A stretch of 64,000 nucleotides of DNA from RBC074 sp964470555 (lineage in GTDB: Bacteria; Acidobacteriota; Blastocatellia; RBC074). The position numbers were made by a program, and so were the translations under genes. Within the stretch, counting starts at the first letter, position 1. Each line of letters starts with the position of its first letter. The stretch spans positions 310,001-374,000 of the forward strand of contig CAYYDG010000001.1 of NCBI GenBank assembly GCA_964470555.1. The letters are read 5' to 3'. The notes under the pieces were generated by a model. It saw nothing but the letters and a program-made list of their open reading frames with translations. It was not told where the DNA came from and made no database searches. Shown here in pieces: positions 50,871 to 59,429 of this stretch.

Positions 50871-51184
50871 AAATTCTGATTGACGAATGTGTGCCCAAAC
50901 AAATCGCCCAAATCCTTGCCGATCATAATGCGCTCACAGTGCAGCAAGCCGGTTGGCGCGCTTATGAAAATGGCGACCTGATTCGACTGGCTGAGGGCAA
51001 ATTCGATCTTTTCCTTACGGCGGACAAAAATATTCGATACCAACAGAATCTGACCAGTCGCCAGATCGCTATTCTCGTTCTGTCAACCAATCACCTGGGA
51101 ACTATCCGAGCAAACACTGATAAGATTGTTGCTGCCATCGAATCAATTTCCGCAGCAGATTATGTCGAATTGCTGCTTGTTTAA
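50867..51184 (+). CDS. DUF5615 PIN-like protein, third pair (putative toxin)
   Basis: A 105-residue protein starting at TTG 50867, which overlaps the DUF433 stop. Features: ILIDECVPKQIAQILAD, VQQAGWRAYENGDLIRLAEGKFDLFLTADKNIRYQQNL, IAILVLSTNHL. Same acidic residues as the other two copies but clearly diverged in sequence from them, suggesting separate acquisition rather than a recent local duplication. Confidence 0.82.
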   Translation: MKILIDECVPKQIAQILADHNALTVQQAGWRAYENGDLIRLAEGKFDLFLTADKNIRYQQNLTSRQIAILVLSTNHLGTIRANTDKIVAAIESISAADYVELLLV

Positions 51185-51192
51185 GGAGTCTT

Positions 51193-52560
51193 ATGAACCA
51201 ACCGCGCATCTTTCAAAGAATTTTCCTGACCGCTTTTGCTGTCTTCACCATCGGGGTGTTCGTTTCGCCGTTCCGCCAAACCGCCGCAGAAAAGACGCCT
51301 GAAGAACGTGGCCTGTACAACCTGACGCACAATTCTTATGACACGCCGCGGTTGAACCGGAAGCTGATCGAATTTGCTTCAAAGGCGTGGGAGCCGGAAT
51401 GGAAAGCGAAGATCAACGCCAACGATCCCGATTCCCTGTTGAAAGTCGCTTTTGAGCGGTATGGATTTTCGGAAGCCACCTGGGACAACAAAGGCGGACC
51501 GTTGCAATTCGTCGTCAACGACAAAGGCCAATGGGCGCAGACCTGCATGCTCTGCCACGGAGGCCGCGTGCCCATCAGCGGCGAAAGCAAGATCGGCATG
51601 CCCAACACCGAACTGGATATGCAGACGATGTACGAAGACATTTCCAAAGCCACTGGTATGAAATCTCCGTTCACTCTGGTTTTTGGCCAATCGCGCGGGC
51701 GAACCAATGCCTTTATCTTCAGCCTGGAATTGCTGAGCCGGCGCAACGAAGACCTTTCGCCGCGCAAAGACCCTGTGCCGATGGGCGATTACACGGATTT
51801 CGACCTCGATCCTCCGGCGTGGTGGTATCTGAAAAAGAAAACCGCGATTTATGCCGACGGCGGAGTCAAAGGCGATTTTTCGCGCGCGATCATGCAATTC
51901 ACCATGGGCGAATCGGACGGGGCGAAAATTCGTTCGTGGGAACCCGATTTCAAAGACATTCTGGCGTATCTGAAATCCATCGAAACGCCGAAATACCCAT
52001 TGCCCATTGACCAGAAACTGGCGGCAAGCGGCAAACAGGTCTTCACCAAAACCTGTTCTGGCTGTCACGGCACGTATGGAGCTGAAGGCAAATATCCGAA
52101 CAAGATCGTCCCGTTGGAAGTCGTCGGGACGGATTCGCTGCGGCTGACGAAATTGACCAAGGAATTCCGCGACTATTACAAAAAAACCTGGTTTGGCCGC
52201 AGCGGCGAACAAGGTTACGAATATCCGACCGGATACGTTGCGCCGCCGCTGGATGGCGTGTGGGCTTCGGCGCCATATTTTCACAATGGTTCCGTGCCGA
52301 CACTGTATGGAGTGTTGACCGCTGAAGCGCGTCCGAAATACTTCCGCCGCATCGGCGGAGCGAAAGAATACGATGCCAAAGATGGTGGATTGAAAGTTGA
52401 AGCCTTGAACGCGCCCGCTTCAAAAGACGCTCCCGGCGAAGTTCGCCGCCGCGTTGTGGACACGACAATTGCCGGTTTGGGCAATCAAGGCCATCCGTTC
52501 GGCTTCAAGCTGAGCGAAAAAGAAAAGCGACAGGTGATTGAATACTTGAAAACGCTGTGA
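51193..52560 (+). CDS. Secreted diheme c-type cytochrome (RoxA/peroxidase-like)
   Basis: A 455-residue protein with a signal peptide (1-31). Two heme motifs are CMLCH (118-122) and CSGCH (288-292). The C-terminal part has the segment YVAPPLDGVWASAPYFHNGSVPTLYGVL, characteristic of RoxA-like and diheme-peroxidase-related cytochromes. RoxA is a rubber oxygenase, but many relatives have unknown roles, so no substrate is claimed. AAGGAG precedes the ATG. The gene ends just before a strong terminator. Confidence 0.85.
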   Translation: MNQPRIFQRIFLTAFAVFTIGVFVSPFRQTAAEKTPEERGLYNLTHNSYDTPRLNRKLIEFASKAWEPEWKAKINANDPDSLLKVAFERYGFSEATWDNKGGPLQFVVNDKGQWAQTCMLCHGGRVPISGESKIGMPNTELDMQTMYEDISKATGMKSPFTLVFGQSRGRTNAFIFSLELLSRRNEDLSPRKDPVPMGDYTDFDLDPPAWWYLKKKTAIYADGGVKGDFSRAIMQFTMGESDGAKIRSWEPDFKDILAYLKSIETPKYPLPIDQKLAASGKQVFTKTCSGCHGTYGAEGKYPNKIVPLEVVGTDSLRLTKLTKEFRDYYKKTWFGRSGEQGYEYPTGYVAPPLDGVWASAPYFHNGSVPTLYGVLTAEARPKYFRRIGGAKEYDAKDGGLKVEALNAPASKDAPGEVRRRVVDTTIAGLGNQGHPFGFKLSEKEKRQVIEYLKTL

Positions 52561-52573
52561 ACCAATTGCCTTT

Positions 52574-52612
52574 CAAAAAAAGCCCGAAGCGAGAGCTTCG
52601 GGCTTTTTTTTT
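52574..52612 (+). terminator. Rho-independent terminator after the diheme cytochrome gene
   Basis: GCCCGAAGC-GAGA-GCTTCGGGC (52582-52603) is a perfect 9-base stem with a tetraloop, followed by a run of nine T and preceded by A7. It serves the plus strand, and the A-run lets it serve the convergent gene too. Confidence 0.95.
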
Positions 52613-52708
52613 CCATCGCTGAAAAAGTCACTCAACTGTAACAATGGTAAAGAAGAAAAACTTGGTTTAAAAGAACCAGCCTTGCTCCAGGTGAGTGCGG
52701 TTCAAGGT

Positions 52709-53086
52709 TTATTGCGAAACGCTGTGGCGCAATTCATCGCGCAGCTTTTCAATTTCGCTCAACTTGTCTTGAATGCGCTGGAAAAGGGCGCTTTGCGCTT
52801 TGATTCCTTCGTCAATCAAAAACGCCGCCGCGTCGGCCCGGCTTTTGAAAATTCCTGCCGACACCAGCGTATCAATCGCATCTGAGGAACTTTCACTCAA
52901 CCGGACAAGCACGGTCGTGTCGCGGACATTCATGGCGCGTTCGACGGCTTTGTTGACCGTTTCGGGCACGCGATTGAACAGGTCTCGCAGCGTCGAGGCG
53001 ATGTCTTCGATGGTTTCTCCGGCGCGACTGGTCGCAGTCGGCGGCGGCGTCAGTTGTTGATTTTGTTCGTTTGGATTTTCGTTCAT
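52709..53086 (-). CDS. Small protein with ribbon-helix-helix-like region and C-terminal coiled coil
   Basis: A 125-residue protein from the ATG at 53086 (GGAGGACAA before it). A polar Gln/Pro-rich N-terminus is followed by a helix (IEDIASTLRDLFNRVPETVNKAVE). A segment LVRLSESSSDAIDTLVSAGIFKSRADAAAFLI resembles ribbon-helix-helix DNA-binding or CopG-like patterns. The end is a helical coiled coil (FQRIQDKLSEIEKLRDELR). Function unknown. It is convergent with the cytochrome gene. Confidence 0.65.
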   Translation of the reverse strand: MNENPNEQNQQLTPPPTATSRAGETIEDIASTLRDLFNRVPETVNKAVERAMNVRDTTVLVRLSESSSDAIDTLVSAGIFKSRADAAAFLIDEGIKAQSALFQRIQDKLSEIEKLRDELRHSVSQ

Positions 53087-53111
53087 TTGTCCTCCAGTGG
53101 TTTCCCGCAAA

Positions 53112-54029
53112 TTATTCTGCTGGCACTATTGCTTCAATCCTTGTGAATTGAAGCCCGTATGCAACCAATGCAAACGGCAGACGCACCAGCAATTCATTGT
53201 AAGCATCCACCGTCAGTACGTAATTTTTTCGAGCCGCGTTCGTCACATTTATGGAGTTTTTGAATTCGTCTATCAAACGCAGGTAAGCGTCATTGGCTTT
53301 CAAATCGGTGTAAGTGTCACCCAAGGTGGTGATTGATTCAGTCTGACCGGAAAGATCATTGTAAGCCGCGATAATTGCCTCGCTTTTGTTTTCCTTCATT
53401 GCTTCGGTCAGAGCGTTTCGGGCGGCAAGGATGGATTGAATTTGCGGCAATTCGGTCTTGAGAACGGCTTTGGCCGTATCGAGCGCCTTGCTCGCGGCTT
53501 CCCCCTGTTTGGCGACCGCGCCCAAAAAAGTATTCCAACCGTTGGTTGTTGCCTGTTTGCGCCGGCTCAACTCGGTTTGGGCAAATGGAAACAACCTGTC
53601 AGCAGCGTAAAATCTGGCGCCGTCCTTGAACTCTATCCAGGTCCATTTATCCCCGGTCGGAGGCGGCGTAAACACCAACTGAGTGGATTTATTGGTAAAC
53701 GCGGCGCTGGATGGCGTGCGCTCTTTCACCGTCACTTCGGCTTTTCCGTCCGGGCGGTAGGTGATTCCAGTAATTTCAATCACGCCGTCGAGTTCGGCGG
53801 TAATTCCGCTGACGCCCGCATCATTGTTTTTAGAGCTGACCACGCGCTCGACGGCGAAAAAGACTTCATCGCGCTTGATCTGTTTTTCTGGCGTGACCGG
53901 AGAAGCGGATTGATTGGTTGGAGGCGCTTTCGGTGGCGGAGTTTGCCGGGTTTGAGCCATCGCCGGCCAACCGGCCAGCGCAGCGAAAATCGCCACGGCA
54001 ATTGATGAAAGTATCTCTGGTTTTCGCAT
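53112..54029 (-). CDS. Secreted protein with LemA-like C-terminal region
   Basis: A 305-residue protein from the ATG at 54029 (GGAAGGAGAAAACGA before it), with a signal peptide (1-25). A Pro/Thr linker is followed by a beta-rich domain (about 50-130: DGVIEITGITYRPDGKAEVTVKERT). Helices follow, and the end (LIDEFKNSINVTNAARKNYVLTVDAYNELLVRLP) resembles the final helices of LemA proteins, but weakly. Function unknown. It starts 82 bases after the TPR gene ends. Confidence 0.6.
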   Translation of the reverse strand: MRKPEILSSIAVAIFAALAGWPAMAQTRQTPPPKAPPTNQSASPVTPEKQIKRDEVFFAVERVVSSKNNDAGVSGITAELDGVIEITGITYRPDGKAEVTVKERTPSSAAFTNKSTQLVFTPPPTGDKWTWIEFKDGARFYAADRLFPFAQTELSRRKQATTNGWNTFLGAVAKQGEAASKALDTAKAVLKTELPQIQSILAARNALTEAMKENKSEAIIAAYNDLSGQTESITTLGDTYTDLKANDAYLRLIDEFKNSINVTNAARKNYVLTVDAYNELLVRLPFALVAYGLQFTRIEAIVPAE

Positions 54030-54111
54030 TCGTTTTCTCCTTCCATTGAAAACAACCGGTCGCGGGATTTCGAGAATTGACCCCGTCATCCCGCGACCGA
54101 CATGATCGTGT

Positions 54112-55767
54112 TTACAAATCTTCGATCTTCAGTTTTGAATCGGCATGTTTCCAGGCTGCTTCAAATTCCTGCCATACTTTTTGAGCGTCCTGGTTTTTGC
54201 CTTGTTTTTTGAGGCTCTCGGCCAACCCGAAAAGGGATCGGCCATTGTGGGGATTGTCTTCCAAATCCTTGCGAAAGACTTTTTCGGCTTCGGCAGCATT
54301 GCCAGCCAGCAACAACGCCGCGCCCAAAGATTCGCGCGTTGGGTAATACCATCCGGGCGGTTCGTCGTAATTCAAATCGTCGTGAGCCGCGACGGCTTTG
54401 CGCCAATGCTCTGCCGCCAGCTTGTAATTCCCTTTCGCCGCAGCGATTCGCGCATCCAGCACCGGTTCGGCAATTTTCAAAACGCTGGCCGCCGTGTTCA
54501 GCCCGAATGGAGTTTCCCCCGGCATCGCTTTGGCCAAATCGGCCAGCTTCGCGCGCGTTTGTTCGGCTTCGGTGATTCGCCCTTTTCCGGCCAGAGCCAC
54601 ACCACGCGCATAATGCCACAAAGCGTGCGTGATCGGCATCTCCGCCGAAGGTTCCGCCGACTTCAGAATCTCGTCCCAACGATTGAATCGCAATTGCACA
54701 AAGCTCACGCTCGGCAAAAACCCTTCCAGCATCGGCATATCTTTAATATGGCCGCGAACGTTGTCCGCCAACCGCGCCGCCGATTCGACCGCTTTCGCGT
54801 AATTCCCCGCACGGTTGTAAGACTCGACCAGAAAATGCAGGTTATGGCTGTAATACATCGCCGGGTACATGCCGGTCACACCCGTGCGTTTGATGTATTC
54901 CAGATCAACTTTGGCGGCGTCTTCGTTGGCTTTCGCCGCGGCGGCGTAATCGCCGGTGCGAATGTAAATGTGCGAAGGCATGTGAACCAAGTGCCCCGCC
55001 GCCGGAGCCAGATTTCCCAGCTTGTTCGCGCTCGGCAAAGCTCTTCCCGGAGTTTTGGAAGCTTCGACCGCGTGAATGTACAGGTGATTTGCGCCGATGT
55101 GATCCGGCTGGCGCTTCAATGCGTCTTCCAACGTTGCCACAATTTCCAACGTGAATTCCGCCGGTTTGCCGTTTTTATCCCACAATTGCCACGGCGTCAG
55201 GTTCATCAGACTGTCGGCATACAACACAGCCGCATCCACGTCATCGGGATATTTTTTGTGCAAGGCGGCCATCGCGTCTTTGTAATCCACCGCGCACTTT
55301 TTCAAATCGGTTTTGAGTTGAAAGCGTTTGGCCAGCGCTTCGATGTAGCCGCGCTCTTTTTCCGACGCGCTCGCCGTCAATTCTTTCGCTTTTTCCAGCG
55401 CCATATCCGCCGCCAGCAATCGTGAAGGATCAATTTGCGCTTCGTTGTAATTAGGCCCAACAGCCAGGGCGATTCCCCAATACGCCATCGCCATCTTAGG
55501 GTCGAGTTGCGCCGCGCGTTCAAACGACCGCTTGGCTTCCTCGTGGTTGAACCCGTAAATCAGCGCCAGTCCTTGATTGAAAAACTTCTGCGCTTCGGCG
55601 TTTTTGGTCGTCACCGGATGATTCAGGTTGCTCAAACCTGCCAGAAGCTCCGCCGGTTTAGACGATGAAGAATGATGTTCATGCTGAGCCAGCGCCGAGA
55701 CCGTCATCAGGCTCAGCGCGGCCATCAAAATCAAAAAGCGTTTCCAATTGCTTTTGAACGTGTTCAT
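54112..55767 (-). CDS. Secreted TPR protein
   Basis: A 551-residue protein from the ATG at 55767 after GGGAGAATCTT, with a signal peptide (1-26) and a His/Ser stretch HEHHSSSS next to the cleavage site. TPR units include NQGLALIYGFNHEEAKRSFERAAQLDPKMAMAYWGIALA. MPSHIYIRTGDYAAAAKANEDAAK and LHFLVESYNRAGNYAKAVESA are later units. This pattern occurs in many acidobacterial secreted proteins of unknown function. No enzyme domain is seen. Confidence 0.82.
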   Translation of the reverse strand: MNTFKSNWKRFLILMAALSLMTVSALAQHEHHSSSSKPAELLAGLSNLNHPVTTKNAEAQKFFNQGLALIYGFNHEEAKRSFERAAQLDPKMAMAYWGIALAVGPNYNEAQIDPSRLLAADMALEKAKELTASASEKERGYIEALAKRFQLKTDLKKCAVDYKDAMAALHKKYPDDVDAAVLYADSLMNLTPWQLWDKNGKPAEFTLEIVATLEDALKRQPDHIGANHLYIHAVEASKTPGRALPSANKLGNLAPAAGHLVHMPSHIYIRTGDYAAAAKANEDAAKVDLEYIKRTGVTGMYPAMYYSHNLHFLVESYNRAGNYAKAVESAARLADNVRGHIKDMPMLEGFLPSVSFVQLRFNRWDEILKSAEPSAEMPITHALWHYARGVALAGKGRITEAEQTRAKLADLAKAMPGETPFGLNTAASVLKIAEPVLDARIAAAKGNYKLAAEHWRKAVAAHDDLNYDEPPGWYYPTRESLGAALLLAGNAAEAEKVFRKDLEDNPHNGRSLFGLAESLKKQGKNQDAQKVWQEFEAAWKHADSKLKIEDL

Positions 55768-56165
55768 AAGATTCTCCCTCCAGAAAATTTCGGATTTGAA
55801 GTTCCGCTGCCTTCGTTCGGAAAATATCAGCGGGTGGAGACGCATGTATCGAAATCGTGTTGAAATCGTTCTCAAATTTTTTTCAAACGCGCTTGTTGTG
55901 CTCTTTCAAGCAAGGTGTGGTGTTTCAATAATGCCGCACTCCCACGGAACTTCCAAAAGGAATCATGGAATCCAAGCTAAGGCGCGGCTCGGCTCCCAGC
56001 TAAATTTCTAAAGCCAAGTCACCCGGAAAATGAACGAAGTTAGCTGCATTCGATGGATTATCGAAAACCTGATCTTCACTCCTTTTACCCAAAGACCTAT
56101 TATTCTTGCCGTATTCGTGAATAAATCCATTACATCAAAACATTGACGTTCAGGGAGGAAACAAC
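55768..56165. other. 398-base intergenic region between divergent TPR and aminotransferase genes
   Basis: No gene-like frame. It should hold both promoters. An A/T-rich patch lies at 56100-56150, before the GGGAGG ribosome site of the aminotransferase (56154-56159). I see no clear paired -35/-10 boxes, riboswitch or long palindrome. Confidence 0.6.
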
Positions 56166-57095
56166 ATGTCATTCGAGAAAACCAAGTGGGTCTGGCAGGA
56201 CGGCAAAATGTTGCCGTTTGACGAAGCGAAAATTCATTCCACAGCTTTCGGGCTTCATTACGGCACGGGAATTTTTGAAGGCATTCGCTGTTACGCCGGC
56301 AACATCTTTCGACTGAAAGAACACATGGATCGGTTTTTCGCTTCGGCGGCAGTGTACAAACTGAACATTGATTATTCGCCTGAAGCTTTGAACAAAGCGA
56401 TTTGCGAAACCGTTCGCCACAATGGTTTCAAAAATTGCTACATTCGCCCGACGGCGTATTCCGACGCGGGCAGTCTGGGCATCCGTTCGGTTGTCCCCAC
56501 CGGACTCAACATTCTGACGTGGGAATGGGCAAGCGATTTTGCCGACAAACAAGCCAATGGCATGCGCGTAACCGTCTCGCCGTATCGCAAATTCCACTCT
56601 TCAATGATTCCGACCACGGCCAAAGCGACTGGCAATTACCTGAATTCGATTCTGGCCGTCCGCGAAGCCGCCGCGCGCGGATTCGACGAAGCCATTTTGC
56701 TGGACGCCAACGGCAATCTGGCAGAAGGCGCTGTGGAAAACATCTTCCTCATCAAAAACGGAAAAATTCTGACCAACGACGAACACTCTTCTATCTTGAT
56801 GGGAATCACACGCGATTCGGCAATTCAGATTGCCCGGCATCTGGGTTACGAAGTCGAAATCCGCGCCTTGAAGCTGCACGAATTGTTCAGCGCCGACGAA
56901 GTTTTCCTGACCGGCACAGCCATCGAAATCACTCCCGTCCGCGAAGTGGATGGCAAAGTGATTGGCAACGGCGCTCGCGGCCCCATCACCGAACAAATCC
57001 AACAAACCTTCTTCGACATCGTCAACGGGCGCAAACCGGAGTTTCAACATTGGTTGCATCCGATTGGACAGAAAACCGCTACTTCGGCGGCTTAA
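56166..57095 (+). CDS. ilvE: Branched-chain amino acid aminotransferase (class IV)
   Basis: A 309-residue fold-type IV PLP enzyme. It has VWQDGKMLPFDEAKIH, HYGTGIFEGIRCY, YIRPTAYSDAGSLG, and the PLP Lys153 in PTTAKATGNYLNS. DANGNLAEGAVENIFLIKNG and LTGTAIEITPVREVDG follow, all typical of IlvE. It transaminates Leu, Ile, Val and 2-oxo acids. Relatives also act on aromatic amino acids, so here, before an aromatic-catabolic block, a role on Phe/Tyr is possible. GGGAGG precedes the ATG. Confidence 0.93.
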   Translation: MSFEKTKWVWQDGKMLPFDEAKIHSTAFGLHYGTGIFEGIRCYAGNIFRLKEHMDRFFASAAVYKLNIDYSPEALNKAICETVRHNGFKNCYIRPTAYSDAGSLGIRSVVPTGLNILTWEWASDFADKQANGMRVTVSPYRKFHSSMIPTTAKATGNYLNSILAVREAAARGFDEAILLDANGNLAEGAVENIFLIKNGKILTNDEHSSILMGITRDSAIQIARHLGYEVEIRALKLHELFSADEVFLTGTAIEITPVREVDGKVIGNGARGPITEQIQQTFFDIVNGRKPEFQHWLHPIGQKTATSAA

Positions 57096-57106
57096 CGAAT
57101 GAAATT

Positions 57107-57187
57107 AACCATTGACCATTTTCCATTAACCATTACCGGTCAGGGTACGTACCCAGCCGATTAATGGCTAATGCGTAATGGCCAATG
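57107..57187. repeat. Imperfect inverted repeat between ilvE and the Phe hydroxylase gene
   Basis: AACCATT/CCATTAACCATTA words on the left (57107-57137) are inversely repeated on the right as TTAATGGCTAATGCGTAATGG (57160-57180). GGGTACGTACCC (57143-57154) forms the central palindrome. It fills almost the whole gap. Probably an interspersed palindromic element. Confidence 0.65.
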
Positions 57188-57203
57188 ACGACAGGTGTTC
57201 GCC

Positions 57204-58121
57204 ATGCAAACCGCAACCGCACCAGTCCTGAAAGACTTTCTGACCGCTGACATCGGCGTCGAAGAAATCAGCTTGCTTCCGCTGGATCATCCCGGCGCGC
57301 ACGATGCTGCGTACCGAGCCAGACGGAATTACATTGCCGATCTGGCTCGGCAATACCGGTTCGACCCCGAACACAAAATTCCCGAAGCCGTTTACACGCC
57401 GCAGGAAACCGCCGTCTGGCGACACGTCAGCCGCCAACTGGAAAAAGCCCACGCGCGCCGAGCCTGTTCTTTGTATCTGGAAGCCAAACGGCAGTTGGGA
57501 ATCTCCGCGTTTCGCATTCCGCAACTCGGCGAATTGAGCGCCAAACTGACAGCGGCTTCCGGCTTCCGGCTGGCTCCGATTGAAGGACTGGTGGAAACAC
57601 GCGCTTTTCTGAGTTGGCTGGGCAAACGGACGATGCTTTCGACGCAATACATTCGGCATCATTCGCGGCCTGATTACACGCCGGAGCCGGACGTCGTTCA
57701 TGAAGTCATCGGCCACATTCCCATGTTCACCGTGCCGGATTTCGCGGACTTTTCGGAATTCATCGGCAAAGGCGCAGTCGTCGCCACTGACGAACAACTG
57801 GAACAGCTTGGCCGGTTGTACTGGTTCACGGTCGAATTCGGCTTGATCGAAGAAGCTGGCGAAATCAAAGCCTTCGGCGCAGGATTGCTGTCATCATTCA
57901 GCGAATTGGAACACGCCTTCACCGACAAAGTCGAACGCCGCCCGTTCAACCTGGAAGAAGTCATTCACACCAAGTTCGATTATTCGGACATGCAACCGCT
58001 GCTGTTCGTCATTCCGTCATACGCATACCTGAAAGAAGTCACGCGAAAATTCATCCGCAGCTTCGACAAAACCGGCGACCTGGCCGTCGCTCCGATTGGT
58101 GTGCCAAACGCGGTTTGGTAG
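57204..58121 (+). CDS. phhA: Phenylalanine 4-monooxygenase (aromatic amino-acid hydroxylase)
   Basis: A 305-residue protein from the ATG at 57204 (a GTG at 57195 is the alternative). It hydroxylates Phe to Tyr with a pterin cofactor and non-heme iron. The iron ligands are His166 and His171 in HEVIGHIPM and Glu211 in WFTVEFGL. Around them are VYTPQE, AFLSWLGKR, RHHSRPDYTPEPDVVHE and GAGLLSSFSELEHAF. The N-terminus has no regulatory ACT domain, as in bacterial enzymes. It begins the Phe/Tyr degradation block completed by the dioxygenases at 59858 and 62399. Confidence 0.92.
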   Translation: MQTATAPVLKDFLTADIGVEEISLLPLDHPGAHDAAYRARRNYIADLARQYRFDPEHKIPEAVYTPQETAVWRHVSRQLEKAHARRACSLYLEAKRQLGISAFRIPQLGELSAKLTAASGFRLAPIEGLVETRAFLSWLGKRTMLSTQYIRHHSRPDYTPEPDVVHEVIGHIPMFTVPDFADFSEFIGKGAVVATDEQLEQLGRLYWFTVEFGLIEEAGEIKAFGAGLLSSFSELEHAFTDKVERRPFNLEEVIHTKFDYSDMQPLLFVIPSYAYLKEVTRKFIRSFDKTGDLAVAPIGVPNAVW

Positions 58122-58157
58122 AGCATCGGAAGTAATCAGGAGTAGAATTGGCTGGCG

Positions 58158-58595
58158 ATGGCGAAAACACACTTTTCCATTTTGAACTCACCGGATGTGC
58201 GTGTGGCGCTGAAGTTAGCTTGGCTGGATTGCAAACTGGGGATTTCCGGCGGCCACGAAGAAGGTGGTTTTATCCTGCAAAATCCTGATGGTGAATTGAG
58301 CGTGGCGCGCTGGCCTCGCGGAAAGCAGAATGAGATCAGATTGCCGCCACACACAAACTGCAAAATCGGTGTAGATGAAATCGTTGCTTCGTTTCATACC
58401 CATCCGAACACAGGCAGTGATTACTTGCAGGAACCAAGCGAAACTGACAAACGCGCGGTGCGAGACGACTCAGATTTGAAAGGTGAAAACTACGTTGGCG
58501 AATTCGTCATCTCTGCTGAAACAATCTACCTGATCACTCCCGCTGGCCGCGTGCGCGAGTTGAACGACACAGAAACATATTTTGCCGAAGAATAG
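58158..58595 (+). CDS. JAMM/JAB-type (MPN) metalloprotease-like protein
   Basis: A 145-residue protein. The JAMM residues are visible: Glu35 in GHEEGGFIL, His80 and His82 in FHTHPNTGSD, and Ser94/Asp97 in SETD. The end IYLITPAGRVRELNDTET is typical of JAB-like secreted or toxin-associated peptidases. The fold is known in deubiquitinases and bacterial peptidases, but the substrate here is unknown. It is followed at once by two small genes (58605 and 58861) that may be partners. It interrupts the aromatic-catabolic block. Confidence 0.72.
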   Translation: MAKTHFSILNSPDVRVALKLAWLDCKLGISGGHEEGGFILQNPDGELSVARWPRGKQNEIRLPPHTNCKIGVDEIVASFHTHPNTGSDYLQEPSETDKRAVRDDSDLKGENYVGEFVISAETIYLITPAGRVRELNDTETYFAEE

Positions 58596-58604
58596 GAGTT
58601 GATT

Positions 58605-58871
58605 ATGGCCGCAGTTCTTAGTCCTGAAGTATTGCAAGACAATCTGGCAGTCTCATTAGCGCGCGTGATTGCCGCCGCCAACAAACGCGCTGGCGAATTG
58701 GGGATAGATGTGCTGCAAAGCATCATCACCATTTCTCAGATGACGAACGGCGAGGCTTGCTGGCGAATCAATTACGGGCCGAAAGATTACATTGGGCGAC
58801 GCGGAGGCGATTTGATCGTAGACGTTGACGCCAACAATGCAAGCGTCAAGCAAGTGCTTCATGGGCAATAA
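58605..58871 (+). CDS. Unknown 88-residue protein in the JAMM cassette
   Basis: Starts at ATG 58605 with AGGAG 5' of it. It has a helix (EVLQDNLAVSLARVIAAANKRAGELG) and then a beta-type half (EACWRINYGPKDYIGRRGGDLIVDVD). No family recognised. It overlaps the next gene by 11 bases and follows the JAMM gene by 9, so the three form one unit. Its size suggests an immunity- or adaptor-like role, but nothing in the sequence proves this. Confidence 0.65.
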   Translation: MAAVLSPEVLQDNLAVSLARVIAAANKRAGELGIDVLQSIITISQMTNGEACWRINYGPKDYIGRRGGDLIVDVDANNASVKQVLHGQ

Positions 58872-59058
58872 CGAATCTAACAACTTCTCCATTCCACAGA
58901 CGGAAGCCGAATATAACCGTCTAGTGACAATGCTTGATGAGCTGATTGATGAAGTCGGCGAAGACGAAGCTCATCCGCTGGCTTCGCTGATGGAAATCAT
59001 CGGCGTGATGATCGAGCACTACGAAAATGCGAACGTGCCTGAACTGGTTGCTCGGTAG
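58861..59058 (+). CDS. Small HigA-N-terminal-like protein without HTH
   Basis: A 65-residue acidic protein. IPQTEAEYNRLVTMLDELIDEVGEDEAHPLASLMEIIGVMIEHYENANVPEL resembles the N-terminal helical part of HigA-type antitoxins (TEAEY...LLE.L..LIE.YE), which normally continues into an HTH. The HTH is absent here. It may be a stand-alone partner or a remnant. It starts within the previous gene. Confidence 0.6.
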   Translation: MGNNESNNFSIPQTEAEYNRLVTMLDELIDEVGEDEAHPLASLMEIIGVMIEHYENANVPELVAR

Positions 59059-59081
59059 ATGACTAATCATGAGGTAATTCA

Positions 59082-59429
59082 ATGACAACCATTACACTCG
59101 AAGTGCCGGATGAAGTTTCCGAGCAATTGGAACGCCACAAACATCAACTGACGGAATTGCTGGTTAGAAGCCTGAAGCAACCGCCTCTGGCTGCGGAAGT
59201 CTATCGTTATGTGCTCGATTTCATCGCCAATCGTCCGACGCCAGAACAAATTTCGGCCTTCGGCCCGACGCCGGAAATGATTGAACGCCGAAGAGAGTTA
59301 GTGGCGAAAGAGCGAATCAATGCAATCACACCTGCTGAAAAAGCAGAGCTTGATGAGTACGACCGTATCGAGCATTTGATGGTGATGATTAAGACTCGGA
59401 ATCTTCCTTTCCTAACCGGCAAACCGTGA
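59082..59429 (+). CDS. Small protein preceding an HNH endonuclease (possible antitoxin-like partner)
   Basis: A 115-residue protein. It has the beta-strand start TITLEVPDEVSEQLERHKHQLTELL, then AEVYRYVLDFIANRPTPEQISAFGPTPEMIERRRELVA and LDEYDRIEHLMVMIKTR. I recall similar proteins placed directly before HNH genes, for example in cyanobacteria. The N-terminus looks like small antitoxin-type strands. It overlaps the HNH gene by 4 bases. Confidence 0.65.
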   Translation: MTTITLEVPDEVSEQLERHKHQLTELLVRSLKQPPLAAEVYRYVLDFIANRPTPEQISAFGPTPEMIERRRELVAKERINAITPAEKAELDEYDRIEHLMVMIKTRNLPFLTGKP

